A stretch of DNA of 64,000 nt from Streptomyces sp. SCSIO 30461 (GCF_037023745.1 NZ_CP146101.1:1550001-1614000), one strand, 5' to 3'. Positions 10,401 to 17,950 are shown, numbered from the stretch's first letter. The notes: a model not told the origin generated them from the letters alone. Numbers and translations: made by a program.

Positions 10401-11052
10401 CCCGCCGGCCCTCTCGGCATCCCAACTGCTCCACCTCGCCGCGGACCCTGACGGCTTCGCCCAGGAACTCGCCCGCCCCATGCCGCGCCCGCCCCAGCGG
10501 GCGGCCCGCCGCGGCACCCGGTTCCACGCCTGGGTGCAGTCCCGCTTCGAGGAGCTGCCGCTGCCCATGCTCGGGCCCGATGAGCTTCCGGGCCTGGACC
10601 CGGACGACCCGGACGCGATGGACATCGCCGACGAACGCGACCTCGCAGCCCTCAAGGAGGCGTTCGAGCGCACCCCGTACGCACGCCGCACCCCGTACCG
10701 GGTGGAGGCCCCGGTCCGGCTCACCCTCGCTGGGCGGGTCATCAGGGGGCGTATCGACGCCGTCTACCGCGACGCCGCCACCGGGGCGTTCGAGATCGTG
10801 GACTGGAAGACCAGCAGGGAGCGCGACGCCGACCCGTTGCAGCTCGCCGTCTACCGGCTCGCCTGGGCCGAGCAGCACGGACTCCCGCCGGATTCCGTGG
10901 CCGCCGCCTTCGTCTACGTACGCACCGGCGAGGTCGTACGCCCGGGTGCCCTGCCGGGCCGCGGCGCGCTCGAAAGACTGCTCACAGCACCGTCCCCAGT
11001 CGTGGAACCGGCGCACGACCGCGCAGACGAACCCGCGCCGGGCGCCGGATAG
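7420..11052 (+). CDS. adnB: AdnB-type ATP-dependent helicase-nuclease subunit
   Basis: Second subunit of AdnAB, about 1210 residues. Walker A GAGSGKTT (39-46), LTFTNKAAGELAERVR, motif II LLDEYQDTS (about 286), GDPCQAIYGWRGA, and TAHKSKGLEWDVV define a UvrD-type 3'-5' motor. The C-terminal RecB nuclease has VEAPVRLTLAGRVIRGRIDAV and IVDWKTSRE (about 1126), followed by QLAVYRLAW. No Fe-S cysteine set is seen, unlike AdnA. An acidic, Pro-rich linker of about 150 residues (roughly 800-960) joins motor and nuclease. The GTG at 7420 was chosen because conserved sequence begins there; it follows TAGCCT at 7407-7412, a possible -10, so the mRNA may be leaderless. ATG 7390 is the alternative. The downstream peptidase gene starts 10 bp after the stop. 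Confidence 0.88.
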   Translation: MSARITDPEQLKELLGIPFTPEQMACITAPPAPQVIVAGAGSGKTTVMAARVVWLVGTGQVAPEQVLGLTFTNKAAGELAERVRTALVRAGVVDPEAVSVGTSGTTSGVGGGPGTEAQPLGEPRISTYHAFAGQLLTDHGLRIGLEPTSRLLADATRFQLAARVLREAPGPYPALTRSFASLVSDLLALDAELSEHLVAPERLLAYDSALLRDLESARLTNAELRKVPEAAGARRELLDLVVRYRAAKRARDLLDFADQIALSAELARTRPEVSRILRDEFRVVLLDEYQDTSVAQRLLLSGLFGTGTGHAVTAVGDPCQAIYGWRGASVANLDDFPEHFAFADGRPAVRYSLGENRRSGGRLLDLANGLAEPLRAMHEGVEALRPAPGAERDGSVRVALLPGHTEEIEWLADSISHLVRTGKEPGEIAVLCRTAGDFAAIQGALVARDVPVEVVGLSGLLHLPEVADLVAVCEVLQDPGANASLVRLLTGPRWRIGPRDLALLGRRARVLVHRARSGGDGAAADADQRLAEAVEGTDPAEVVSLADALDTFLESSEPDDGLPFSRAARVRFAHLAQELRELRRSLADPLMDVLHRVLATTGLEVELSASPQALAARRRETLSNFLDTAASFASLDGEASLLAFLGFLRTAEQYEKGLDNALPGGENTVKVLTAHKSKGLEWDVVAVPGLVADQFPSTRARESWTAQAKVLPHALRGDADTLPDVADWDAKGLKAFKAEMKDHQHIEELRLGYVTFTRPRSLLLASAHWWGPTQKRRRGPSEFLRALYEHCAAGHGEIEVWADEPDEDAENPVLHADAEAADDHVWPLPLDPAAKERRRRAADTVLAYLAAASDEPECPGPGSVDQADRGDDEDLWPAELAEPDEEPWPEDDADTHDYAHPAEGTDPAVWPEHDDSAPRAYPAPPTLPGQRRAEADLPAGPAGSVLAAPAEADPAPREPLTPEDARTIASWDRDLEALAGELRRARAAVREVPVPPALSASQLLHLAADPDGFAQELARPMPRPPQRAARRGTRFHAWVQSRFEELPLPMLGPDELPGLDPDDPDAMDIADERDLAALKEAFERTPYARRTPYRVEAPVRLTLAGRVIRGRIDAVYRDAATGAFEIVDWKTSRERDADPLQLAVYRLAWAEQHGLPPDSVAAAFVYVRTGEVVRPGALPGRGALERLLTAPSPVVEPAHDRADEPAPGAG

Positions 11053-11062
11053 GCTCAGGGAC

Positions 11063-12493
11063 ATGAGCGAGACCCAGGACAACGCCGTCCGCACCTACAT
11101 ACACGGGCACCGCGCAGCCTTCCTCGACGACCTCGCCGAGTGGCTGCGCATCCCGTCGGTCTCGGCACAGCCCGAGCACGCAGGGGACATACGGCGCAGT
11201 GCCGAGTGGCTCGCCGCCAAGCTGAAGGAGAGCGGCTTCCCGGCCGCCGAGGTGTGGGAGGTCCCACCGGCGGCGGAGGAGGCCGCTCCGGGCGCCCCCG
11301 CCGTGTTCGCCGAGTGGCCGTCCGACGACCCGGACGCCCTCACGGTCCTGGTCTACGGCCACCATGACGTACAGCCCGCGGCACGCGAGGACGGCTGGCA
11401 CACCGACCCGTTCGAACCGGTCGTCGAGGACGGCCGGTTGTACGCGCGGGGCGCGGCCGACGACAAGGGTCAGGTGTTCTTCCACACCCTGGGTGTACGC
11501 GCCCATCTGGCCGCGACGGGCCGTACCTCCCCCGCCGTGCATCTGAAGCTGCTCGTCGAGGGAGAGGAGGAGTCCGGCTCCCCGCATTTCCGGGCGCTCG
11601 TGGAGCGGCACCGGGATCGCCTCGCCGCCGATGTGGTGATCGTCTCCGACACCGGGATGTGGTCGGAGACCACCCCCACGGTCTGCACCGGGATGCGCGG
11701 TCTCGCCGAGTGTGAGATCGAGCTGTACGGACCCGGGCAGGACATCCACTCCGGCTCCTTCGGCGGGGCTGTGCCCAACCCGGCCACGGTCGCCGCCCGG
11801 TTGGTCGCAGCACTCCACGACGAGCACGAGCGGGTGGCCGTCCCAGGCTTCTACGACGGGGTCGCGGAGCTGACCGACCCGGAGCGCGAACTGTTCGCCG
11901 AGCTGCCGTTCGACGAGGACGAGTGGCTGCGTACCGCCAGGTCCCGGGCGACTCTCGGCGAGGCCGGCTACTCCACCCTGGAGCGTGTCTGGGCCAGGCC
12001 GACCGCCGAGGTCAACGGCATCGGGGGCGGCTACCAGGGCCCCGGCGGCAAGACGATCATCCCGTCGTCCGCCATGCTCAAGCTGTCCTTCCGGTTGGTC
12101 GCGGGCCAGGACCCGGACCGTGTGGAGGAGGCCGTACGCGACTGGGTGGCCTCCCTGATCCCCACCGGTATCCGCCACGAGATCACCTTCGGCGGAGCGA
12201 CTCGCCCCTGCCTGACCCCGCTCGAGCATCCCGCCCTCCAGGCGGTCGCCCGATCCATGAGCCGGGCCTTCGACGGCCGGAAGATCCGCTTCACCCGTGA
12301 GGGAGGCTCGGGCCCGGCCGCCGACCTCCAGGACGTGCTCGGTGCACCGGTGCTCTTCCTGGGCATCTCCGTTCCGTCCGACGGATGGCACGCGCCCAAC
12401 GAGAAGGTCGAGCTGGACCTGCTGTTCAAGGGCGTCGAAGCGAGCGCCTACCTGTGGGGAGAGCTGAGTGCCTCCCGGACCGCCCGAAGCTGA
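11063..12493 (+). CDS. M20 family metallopeptidase (dipeptidase)
   Basis: A 476-residue cytoplasmic di-zinc peptidase of the M20 family (CNDP/DapE-like). Visible metal and catalytic motifs are VYGHHDVQP (first His/Asp), YARGAADDKGQ (bridging Asp), and EGEEESGS (general-base Glu and ligand). The lid or dimerisation domain lies between, with DIHSGSFGG and GGYQGPGGKTIIPSSA. The fold is complete, ending near the last ligand region (SDGWHAPNEKVELD). ATG 11063 has AGGGA just upstream and lies 10 bp after adnB, so cotranscription is likely. The peptide substrate cannot be told from sequence. Confidence 0.9.
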   Translation: MSETQDNAVRTYIHGHRAAFLDDLAEWLRIPSVSAQPEHAGDIRRSAEWLAAKLKESGFPAAEVWEVPPAAEEAAPGAPAVFAEWPSDDPDALTVLVYGHHDVQPAAREDGWHTDPFEPVVEDGRLYARGAADDKGQVFFHTLGVRAHLAATGRTSPAVHLKLLVEGEEESGSPHFRALVERHRDRLAADVVIVSDTGMWSETTPTVCTGMRGLAECEIELYGPGQDIHSGSFGGAVPNPATVAARLVAALHDEHERVAVPGFYDGVAELTDPERELFAELPFDEDEWLRTARSRATLGEAGYSTLERVWARPTAEVNGIGGGYQGPGGKTIIPSSAMLKLSFRLVAGQDPDRVEEAVRDWVASLIPTGIRHEITFGGATRPCLTPLEHPALQAVARSMSRAFDGRKIRFTREGGSGPAADLQDVLGAPVLFLGISVPSDGWHAPNEKVELDLLFKGVEASAYLWGELSASRTARS

Positions 12494-12523
12494 ACGCGGG
12501 CACACCGTCCCAACGCCAGTACG

Positions 12524-12550
12524 CCGAACGACCCGAACGACCCGAACGAC
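12524..12550 (+). repeat. Three perfect 9-bp repeats before nudC
   Basis: The unit CCGAACGAC occurs three times head to tail in the 77-bp gap between the M20 peptidase and nudC, ending about 8 bp before the nudC Shine-Dalgarno sequence. No function is evident. Confidence 0.85.
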
Positions 12551-12570
12551 CGGGGGAGTGGAACGCACCT

Positions 12571-13518
12571 GTGAGCATCTTCCATCACGTTGCCGACGGA
12601 CGGCCGATCGGGCTGACCGCGCCGAGCGGAATCGACCGCGCCGCCCATCACCGGCTGGACGAGGCCTGGCTGGCGGCGGCGTGGAGCCACCCCTCCACCC
12701 GGGTCTTCGTGGTCTCCGGCGGTCAGGTGCTCGTGGACGACACACCCGACGGCGGTACCGGACTCGTGATGACCCCGGCCTTCGAAGCCCCCGTCACCGA
12801 GACCCACCGGTACTTCCTGGGCACCGACGAGGACGGCGTCAGCTACTTCGCCCTGCAGAAGGACGCCCTGCCGGGGCGCATCGACCAGTCGGCGCGTCCC
12901 GCGGGACTGCGTGAGGCCGGGCTGCTCCTGTCGCCGCGCGACGCGGGCCTGATGGCGCACGCGGTCGCGCTGGAGAACTGGCAGCGCCTGCACCGCTTCT
13001 GCTCCCGCTGCGGCGAACGCACCACCATCGCGGCGGCGGGCCATGTCCGCCGCTGCCCGGCCTGCGGTGCCGAGCACTACCCTCGCACCGACCCGGCCGT
13101 GATCATGCTGGTCACGGACGAGCAGGACCGTGCGCTGCTGGGGCGCCAGGTGCACTGGCCGGAGGGACGCTTCTCGACTCTGGCCGGCTTCGTGGAGCCG
13201 GGCGAGTCGATCGAGCAGGCCGTGGTGCGGGAGGTCTACGAGGAGGCGGGTGTCACGGTCGGCGAGGTCTCGTATGTCGCCAGCCAGCCCTGGCCTTTCC
13301 CGGCCAGCCTGATGCTGGGATTCATGGCCCGTGCCACCTCCCCGGAGATCACGGTCGACGGCGAGGAACTGCACGAGGCCCGCTGGTTCTCCCGAGAGGA
13401 GCTGGGCGCCGCCTTCGAGTCGGGGGAGGTACTGCCCCCGTACGGCATCTCGATCGCGTCCCACCTGGTCGAGACGTGGTTCGGCAAACCGCTGCCGAAG
13501 CCCGGATCGGCAGTCTGA
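12571..13518 (+). CDS. nudC: NAD+ diphosphatase NudC (RNA deNADding Nudix hydrolase)
   Basis: A 315-residue Nudix enzyme cleaving NAD(H) to NMN(H) and AMP; family members also remove NAD caps from RNA. The zinc ribbon FCSRCGERT...RCPACGAEHYPR, the Nudix box GFVEPGESIEQAVVREVYEE (residues about 208-230), and the NudC-specific SQPWPFPASLMLGF are all present. GTG 12571 is preceded by GGGGGAG at a good distance, whereas the longer upstream frame overlaps the previous gene without homology. It ends at a hairpin facing the convergent mycoredoxin gene. The same neighbourhood (nudC beside mycoredoxin and uvrD2) is known in mycobacteria. Confidence 0.93.
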   Translation: MSIFHHVADGRPIGLTAPSGIDRAAHHRLDEAWLAAAWSHPSTRVFVVSGGQVLVDDTPDGGTGLVMTPAFEAPVTETHRYFLGTDEDGVSYFALQKDALPGRIDQSARPAGLREAGLLLSPRDAGLMAHAVALENWQRLHRFCSRCGERTTIAAAGHVRRCPACGAEHYPRTDPAVIMLVTDEQDRALLGRQVHWPEGRFSTLAGFVEPGESIEQAVVREVYEEAGVTVGEVSYVASQPWPFPASLMLGFMARATSPEITVDGEELHEARWFSREELGAAFESGEVLPPYGISIASHLVETWFGKPLPKPGSAV

Positions 13519-13545
13519 CCTCCGCACGCCGTCGGCGCACCGAAG

Positions 13546-13578
13546 CGCCCCTCCGGTCACGACGGTGCCGGAGGGGCG
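13546..13578. terminator. Bidirectional terminator between nudC and mrx1
   Basis: Perfect 11-bp stem (13546-13556 with 13568-13578, CGCCCCTCCGG/CCGGAGGGGCG) and an 11-nt loop in the gap between convergent genes. No U-run, as is usual for GC-rich actinobacteria. Confidence 0.75.
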
Positions 13579-13619
13579 TGGCGCGCGGCTCGCGGAACGC
13601 GGGTGAAGGTCCAGGCGGG

Positions 13620-13877
13620 TCAGCCGGTGAGAGCCTGCTTGACCTGGGCCAGGCTGGGGTTCGTCATGACGATGTTCTCGCCCCCGCTCGGCGGCACGAC
13701 GAGAACGGTGGGGACGGTCTGGTTGCCCCCGTTCGCCTTCTCCACGAAGGCCGCCGACTCCGGGTCCTCCTCGATGTTGACCTCGACGTACGAGATGCCT
13801 TCCCGGTCGAGTTGGCCCTTCAGCCGAACGCAGTAGCCGCACCAGGTCGTGCTGTACATCGTCAGAGATCCCTGCAT
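13620..13877 (-). CDS. mrx1: Mycoredoxin (glutaredoxin-like, mycothiol-dependent)
   Basis: An 85-residue thioredoxin-fold protein with the active site TTWCGYC (CxxC near residue 13), a cis-Pro segment QTVPTV, and a GG-rich C-terminal strand. Mycoredoxins reduce protein-mycothiol mixed disulfides in actinobacteria, which lack glutathione. The ATG follows GGAGGAGCGGAGAAGAAG. A SigR-type promoter sits 45-70 bp upstream, so induction by thiol stress is expected. Divergent from uvrD2. Confidence 0.9.
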   Translation of the reverse strand: MQGSLTMYSTTWCGYCVRLKGQLDREGISYVEVNIEEDPESAAFVEKANGGNQTVPTVLVVPPSGGENIVMTNPSLAQVKQALTG

Positions 13878-13921
13878 CTTCTTCTCCGCTCCTCCGGTTC
13901 GTGGGCCTGTCCGGCTACTCG

Positions 13922-13947
13922 AACGTACGTGACGACGGCGCCATTCC
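13922..13947 (-). promoter_or_regulatory. SigR-type promoter of mrx1
   Basis: Read on the minus strand this is GGAAT - 18 nt - GTT (ATTCC at 13943-13947, AAC at 13922-13924 on the plus strand), the established SigR consensus, at the right distance from the mrx1 start at 13877. Confidence 0.82.
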
Positions 13948-14049
13948 CCACACGCCCGTCACACACCTCACACCCGATTCATACGACCGGTCGGCTCCGC
14001 CTGTGGACAACCGACTCGGTGATCTTCCCGGACCTGGCAGCATGGCGGC

Positions 14050-16230
14050 GTGACAGCAGCAACGCACTCCACACTCTTCCCACAGGTCCCCGAGTCGGCC
14101 GACGCGGTGCTCGACGGGCTCGACCCCGAGCAGCGCGAGGTCGCGACCGCCCTGGCCGGTCCGGTGTGTGTGCTGGCCGGTGCCGGCACGGGCAAGACGC
14201 GCGCGATCACTCATCGCATCGCCTACGGGGTGCGCGCGGGGATACTCCAGCCGTCGAGTGTGCTGGCGGTCACGTTCACCAACCGGGCGGCGGGGGAGAT
14301 GCGAGGCCGGCTGCGGCAGCTCGGAGCGGGCGGAGTGCAGGCACGCACCTTCCACTCAGCCGCCCTGCGCCAGCTCCAGTACTTCTGGCCGAAAGCCGTC
14401 GGTGGGGAGCTACCCAGGCTGCTTGAGCGCAAGATCCAGCTGGTCGCCGAGGCGGCGGCACGCTGCCGGATCCGGCTGGACCGCAACGAGCTCCGCGATG
14501 TGACCAGCGAGATCGAGTGGGCCAAGGTCACCCAGACCGTGCCCGCGGACTATCCGGCGGCAGTCACCAAGGCACTCAGGGACGCCCCCCGCGACCCGGC
14601 CGAGATCGGCCAGATCTATGCGCTGTACGAGCAGCTGAAGCGGGACCGCTCGGTCATCGACTTCGAGGACGTGTTGCTGCTCACGGTCGGCATCCTCCAG
14701 GACCGCCACGACATCGCCGAACAGGTCCGCCGCCAGTACCACCACTTCGTGGTGGACGAGTACCAGGACGTGTCACCGCTCCAGCAGCGACTGCTGGACC
14801 TGTGGCTGGGCGACCGGGACAGCCTCTGCGTCGTCGGCGACGCAAGCCAGACCATCTACTCCTTCACCGGGGCCACCCCGGACCATCTGCTGAACTTCCG
14901 CGCACGCCATCCGCAGGCCACGGTCGTCAAGCTCGTGCGCGACTACCGCTCAACCCCCCAGGTGGTGCACCTCGCCAACGGGCTGCTGCGGCAGGCACGC
15001 GGCCGTGCTGCCGAGCACCGGCTCGAACTCGTCTCGCAGCGCGATCCGGGCCCCGAGCCCGCCTACACGGAGTACGGGGACGAGCCCGCGGAGGCGGAGG
15101 GCACCGCCCGTCGTATCCGCGAGCTGATCGCGTCGGGAGTCCCCGCGGGTGAGATCGCGGTGCTCTTCCGGGTCAACGCCCAGTCCGAGGTCTACGAGCA
15201 GGCGCTCTCCGATGCCGGTGTGCCCTACCAACTGCGTGGCGCGGAGCGGTTCTTCGAGCGTGCCGAGGTCAGGGAGGCCGGGGTCGCCCTGCGCGGCGCC
15301 GCCAGGGCCGGGGGGAACGACTCCCTGCTGGACGACGCCGAAGACCTGGGTTCCCAGGTGCGGGCGGTGCTGTCGACCAAGGGCTGGACCACCGAGCCGC
15401 CTGCTGGGTCCGGGGCGGTCCGCGACCGCTGGGAGTCCCTGGCCGCGCTGGTCCGGTTGGCTGAGGACTTCGTCAGAGCCAAGCCGGGGGCGACACTGTC
15501 CGACCTCGTCTCGGAGCTCGACGAGCGGGCCGCCGCCCAGCATGCCCCGACCGTCCAGGGCGTCACCCTGGCCTCCCTCCACTCGGCGAAGGGCCTGGAG
15601 TGGGACGCCGTGTTCCTGGTCGGTCTCACCGAGGGCATGATGCCCATCACCTATGCCAAGACCGACGAGCAGGTCGAGGAGGAGCGCCGACTGCTCTACG
15701 TGGGCGTCACCCGCGCCAGGCTCCATCTGTCACTGTCCTGGGCGCTGTCCCGGGCGCCCGGCGGCCGGGCCTCCCGCCGCCCCACCCGCTTCCTGGCCGG
15801 ACTGCGTCCCGGTTCGTCGGCGCCCGGTGGCGGTGGGGCGGGCGGTGCGGGAGGTACCGAGCGGGGCGGTGGGCAGGCCGCCCGGCGCAAGCGGCGCGGA
15901 CCTGCGCTGTGCCGGGTGTGCGGCAAGACGCTGACCGACGCCGGCGAGATGAAGCTGATGCGCTGTGAGGACTGCCCGTCCGATATGGACGAGGCACTCT
16001 ACGAGCGGCTGCGCGAGTGGCGCTCGGGGCAGGCCAGGGAGCTCGGGCAGCCCGCGTACTGCGTCTTCACGGACAAGACCCTGATGGCGATCGCCGAAGC
16101 CGTCCCCGGCAGCGAGGGGGAGCTCGCTGTGATCTCCGGTGTCGGCAGCCGCAAGCTGGAGCGTTTCGGAGTCGACGTCCTCGCCATCTGTACAGGTCAG
16201 CAGCTTGAGGGCGACGGCGACGAGGACTGA
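14050..16230 (+). CDS. uvrD2: ATP-dependent DNA helicase UvrD2
   Basis: A 726-residue superfamily 1A helicase. Walker A LAGAGTGKTRA, TFTNRAAGEMRGRL, motif II VVDEYQDVSPLQ, GDASQTIYSFTGA, HSAKGLEWDAVFLVG, and EERRLLYVGVTRAR are intact. After a Gly-rich linker comes the tetracysteine motif CRVCG...CEDC, then a C-terminal HRDC domain (YCVFTDKTLMAIAEAVPGSE). That architecture is the UvrD2 signature described for mycobacteria, where the tetracysteine part is needed for helicase activity. GTG 14050 is chosen because conserved sequence starts about 20 residues on. Followed by the wblC leader. Confidence 0.93.
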   Translation: MTAATHSTLFPQVPESADAVLDGLDPEQREVATALAGPVCVLAGAGTGKTRAITHRIAYGVRAGILQPSSVLAVTFTNRAAGEMRGRLRQLGAGGVQARTFHSAALRQLQYFWPKAVGGELPRLLERKIQLVAEAAARCRIRLDRNELRDVTSEIEWAKVTQTVPADYPAAVTKALRDAPRDPAEIGQIYALYEQLKRDRSVIDFEDVLLLTVGILQDRHDIAEQVRRQYHHFVVDEYQDVSPLQQRLLDLWLGDRDSLCVVGDASQTIYSFTGATPDHLLNFRARHPQATVVKLVRDYRSTPQVVHLANGLLRQARGRAAEHRLELVSQRDPGPEPAYTEYGDEPAEAEGTARRIRELIASGVPAGEIAVLFRVNAQSEVYEQALSDAGVPYQLRGAERFFERAEVREAGVALRGAARAGGNDSLLDDAEDLGSQVRAVLSTKGWTTEPPAGSGAVRDRWESLAALVRLAEDFVRAKPGATLSDLVSELDERAAAQHAPTVQGVTLASLHSAKGLEWDAVFLVGLTEGMMPITYAKTDEQVEEERRLLYVGVTRARLHLSLSWALSRAPGGRASRRPTRFLAGLRPGSSAPGGGGAGGAGGTERGGGQAARRKRRGPALCRVCGKTLTDAGEMKLMRCEDCPSDMDEALYERLREWRSGQARELGQPAYCVFTDKTLMAIAEAVPGSEGELAVISGVGSRKLERFGVDVLAICTGQQLEGDGDED

Positions 16231-16245
16231 TGCAAACTCGTCGAG

Positions 16246-16283
16246 AAAATAGTTTGCGCCCGCCCTGGTCATCCCCATAGGTT
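16246..16283 (+). promoter_or_regulatory. Candidate wblC promoter with AT-rich WhiB7-type element
   Basis: An AT-rich run (AAAATA, 16247-16251 region) lies just upstream of a -35 TTGCGC (16254-16259), then 18 nt and TAGGTT (16278-16283). An AT-rich patch immediately before the -35 is the known mark of promoters activated by WhiB7/WblC with the housekeeping sigma factor, including autoregulation. It implies a leader of about 600 nt. Confidence 0.6.
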
Positions 16284-16395
16284 CTTAACCACGAGCACAG
16301 CGGCTTCTCTGAAGCTCTGTCCTCGTGCTGTACTTATCCGAATACGCGTGATCGGCCCCGGCCGGTCCCAGAGACGCCGAGAGGAGGCGATTCCA

Positions 16396-16719
16396 GTGAT
16401 CAGCATCGACACCAGCTTCATCTGCACCACCGAAATGACCGATCGCTCGGTCGTCTCCGCCTGCTCGCTCGGTCTCTCCGGCTCGGCGTTCATTGGCACC
16501 GGTCTGTCCGGCTTCGCTGCCGAACTTCCGGTCTCCCCGCGTGCGGCTCTGCCCGTCCGGGAGCGCAATGAGCGACCGACCAAGGCACTGGCAGCAGGAG
16601 TAGTGAAGGCAGAGGCGAAGGCCTATGGCTTCGCAGCCGCCAGTGCCGGAATGAAGCAGACGCACCACCACACGATGTGGGCCTTCCGTGGGCTCGAACC
16701 CTGGAGTGATCCAGCCTGA
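16396..16719 (+). CDS. Upstream ORF in the wblC leader (regulatory peptide)
   Basis: A 107-codon frame from GTG 16396 with a strong SD GAGGAGG at 16381-16387. The peptide has no domain I recognise. It begins ISIDTSFICTTEMTDRSV and ends in a His/Trp-containing tail (KQTHHHTMWAFRGLEPWSDP). Its stop codon lies inside a 7-bp hairpin and 25 nt before a strong intrinsic terminator ahead of wblC. Translation-sensitive attenuation through an upstream ORF is established for whiB7/wblC, so a regulatory role is likely; that the peptide itself matters is inference. ATG 16348 in the same frame is a weaker start. Confidence 0.7.
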   Translation: MISIDTSFICTTEMTDRSVVSACSLGLSGSAFIGTGLSGFAAELPVSPRAALPVRERNERPTKALAAGVVKAEAKAYGFAAASAGMKQTHHHTMWAFRGLEPWSDPA

Positions 16720-16731
16720 TCCATGATCAGG
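16715..16731 (+). other. Hairpin spanning the uORF stop codon
   Basis: CCTGATC-CAT-GATCAGG forms a perfect 7-bp stem with a 3-nt loop. The uORF stop TGA (16717-16719) is in its 5' arm, so a ribosome at or near the stop would melt it. Confidence 0.6.
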
Positions 16732-16743
16732 CCGGCGCCTTCA

Positions 16744-16784
16744 GGGCCGCGGAACCCCACCCGGGATCCGCGGCCCTTCTGTTT
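16744..16784 (+). terminator. Intrinsic terminator (attenuator) in the wblC leader
   Basis: Perfect 10-bp stem GGGCCGCGGA (16744-16753) / TCCGCGGCCC (16767-16776), 13-nt loop, then TTCTGTTTT (16777-16784 core). It is the only hairpin I found in the window followed by a real T-run. It lies 105 bp before the wblC start. Confidence 0.85.
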
Positions 16785-16888
16785 TCCCCGATGAGGAAAC
16801 AAGCGGAGGCGCCTCGGGACCAGCAAGACCCGGTACCAGCCGAAACCCGGTCCACAGACCGGAACAAACAGACGAGGAAAACACCACC

Positions 16889-17257
16889 GTGCAACTCGAA
16901 GCGCACGCCCCGTCCGTACCGCCTTCCGAGACGCTCTCCCCGCCCTGCCCCACAGAGGACTCCACCTTGACCCCGCTCACCGCGCTCACCGCGCTCGACG
17001 ACGCCATCGAGAACCTCGGCGTACCCGTCCCCTGCCGTTCCTACGACCCGGAAGTCTTCTTCGCCGAGTCGCCGGCCGATGTCGAGTACGCCAAGTCCCT
17101 GTGCCGGACCTGCCCGCTCATGGCGGCCTGCCTCGCGGGAGCCAAGGAGCGGCGTGAGCCGTGGGGCGTCTGGGGCGGCGAGCTGTTCGTCCAGGGTGTG
17201 GTGGTAGCCCGCAAGCGGCCCCGTGGCCGTCCGCGCAAGAACCCGGTCGCGGCATGA
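16889..17257 (+). CDS. wblC: WhiB-like Fe-S transcription factor WblC (WhiB7)
   Basis: A 122-residue WhiB-family protein. Four cluster ligands C49, C72, C75 and C81 (CRTCPLMAAC), the GVWGG turn (93-97), and a C-terminal AT-hook RGRPRK (112-117) are seen. The AT-hook is specific to the WhiB7/WblC branch. The protein partners the principal sigma factor and switches on intrinsic resistance genes (efflux, ribosome modification or protection) when antibiotics inhibit translation; it is also reported to raise stable SigR. GTG 16889 follows GAGGAAAA. Its leader carries the promoter, uORF and attenuator described separately. The next small gene overlaps by ATGA. Confidence 0.95.
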   Translation: MQLEAHAPSVPPSETLSPPCPTEDSTLTPLTALTALDDAIENLGVPVPCRSYDPEVFFAESPADVEYAKSLCRTCPLMAACLAGAKERREPWGVWGGELFVQGVVVARKRPRGRPRKNPVAA

Positions 17258-17577
17258 ACGCCATCGGCACCATCGACAACCCCCTCACGCACGATCCCCA
17301 GAAGCAGGCCCCGATGACCTCTTCCGCCAGTGAGCCGTCCGGCTCCGCGACTCCAGCCTTCAGCACCATCGACGCGAACGCCTCGCGTCAGAACAGGACC
17401 CGTGAAATGCAACTCATCCAAGAAGCCCTGGCTCGTGCGCATATGCACGACCGCATGCGGGAAGCCGATGCGGAACGTCAGGCCGCGCGTCTGATCGCCG
17501 CCCGGCGGATGCAGCGCCGCGCCGAGCGGGTGTCGCTGCGCGCTCGCCGCGCGCTGGCCATGGCCGTCATGCACTGA
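17254..17577 (+). CDS. Small hypothetical protein translationally coupled to wblC
   Basis: The ATG at 17254 overlaps the wblC stop (ATGA), giving 107 residues. The first half is Ser/Thr/Pro-rich and looks disordered. The second half is Arg/Ala/Met-rich and helical (EMQLIQEALARAHMHDRMRE, then RMQRRAERVSLRARRALAMAVMH), strongly basic. No known domain. ATG 17314 is an alternative start. The coupling suggests it is made in proportion to WblC; an interaction with nucleic acid or RNA polymerase would be speculation. Ends before a strong hairpin. Confidence 0.65.
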   Translation: MNAIGTIDNPLTHDPQKQAPMTSSASEPSGSATPAFSTIDANASRQNRTREMQLIQEALARAHMHDRMREADAERQAARLIAARRMQRRAERVSLRARRALAMAVMH

Positions 17578-17613
17578 CCGGCAGCCCGGCTGCCACCCGA
17601 GTATGAGCTCCCA

Positions 17614-17647
17614 CGCGGGGGCCGGTCCGAGCGGACCGGCCCCCGCG
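17614..17647 (+). terminator. Hairpin terminator after the wblC transcript
   Basis: Perfect 15-bp stem (CGCGGGGGCCGGTCC, 17614-17628, with 17633-17647) and a GAGC loop. No T-run follows. Confidence 0.75.
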
Positions 17648-17723
17648 GTCGTCGCCCCTTGCGCGGTGTGTCGTCTCCCCGGTGCGTTGGCCCTGCCGCC
17701 CGAGCCGTCCGAGGTATCGTCAC

Positions 17724-17924
17724 GTGGTGGACCAGCACACTCATCACCCTGTTCAGCCGGGTGCCGAGAACGCCGTGTGTTCCCGGTGCGGCAAGGTCGC
17801 CGAGGGCACTCCACCGACCTGGATCTGCTCCGTGGAGAACGGCAGGCGCCGCTACTTCTGCGAGGACTGCGCCCGAGCCAACATCAGAGCCATCGAGGGG
17901 CGGCTCGACTCCTCGTGGTGGTGA
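17724..17924 (+). CDS. Small zinc-ribbon protein
   Basis: A 66-residue protein with two CxxC knuckles, CSRCG and CEDC, separated by a Trp/Tyr-containing segment (TPPTWICSVENGRRRYF), and a short C-terminal helix ending SSWW. Start at one of two adjacent GTG codons (17724 or 17727). TATCGT lies about 10 bp upstream (17714-17719 region), so a leaderless mRNA is possible. Function unknown. Convergent with the ABC1 gene, only 26 bp away. Confidence 0.7.
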   Translation: MVDQHTHHPVQPGAENAVCSRCGKVAEGTPPTWICSVENGRRRYFCEDCARANIRAIEGRLDSSWW

Positions 17925-17950
17925 AGGTCGTCTACCCGGACACGCACGGC

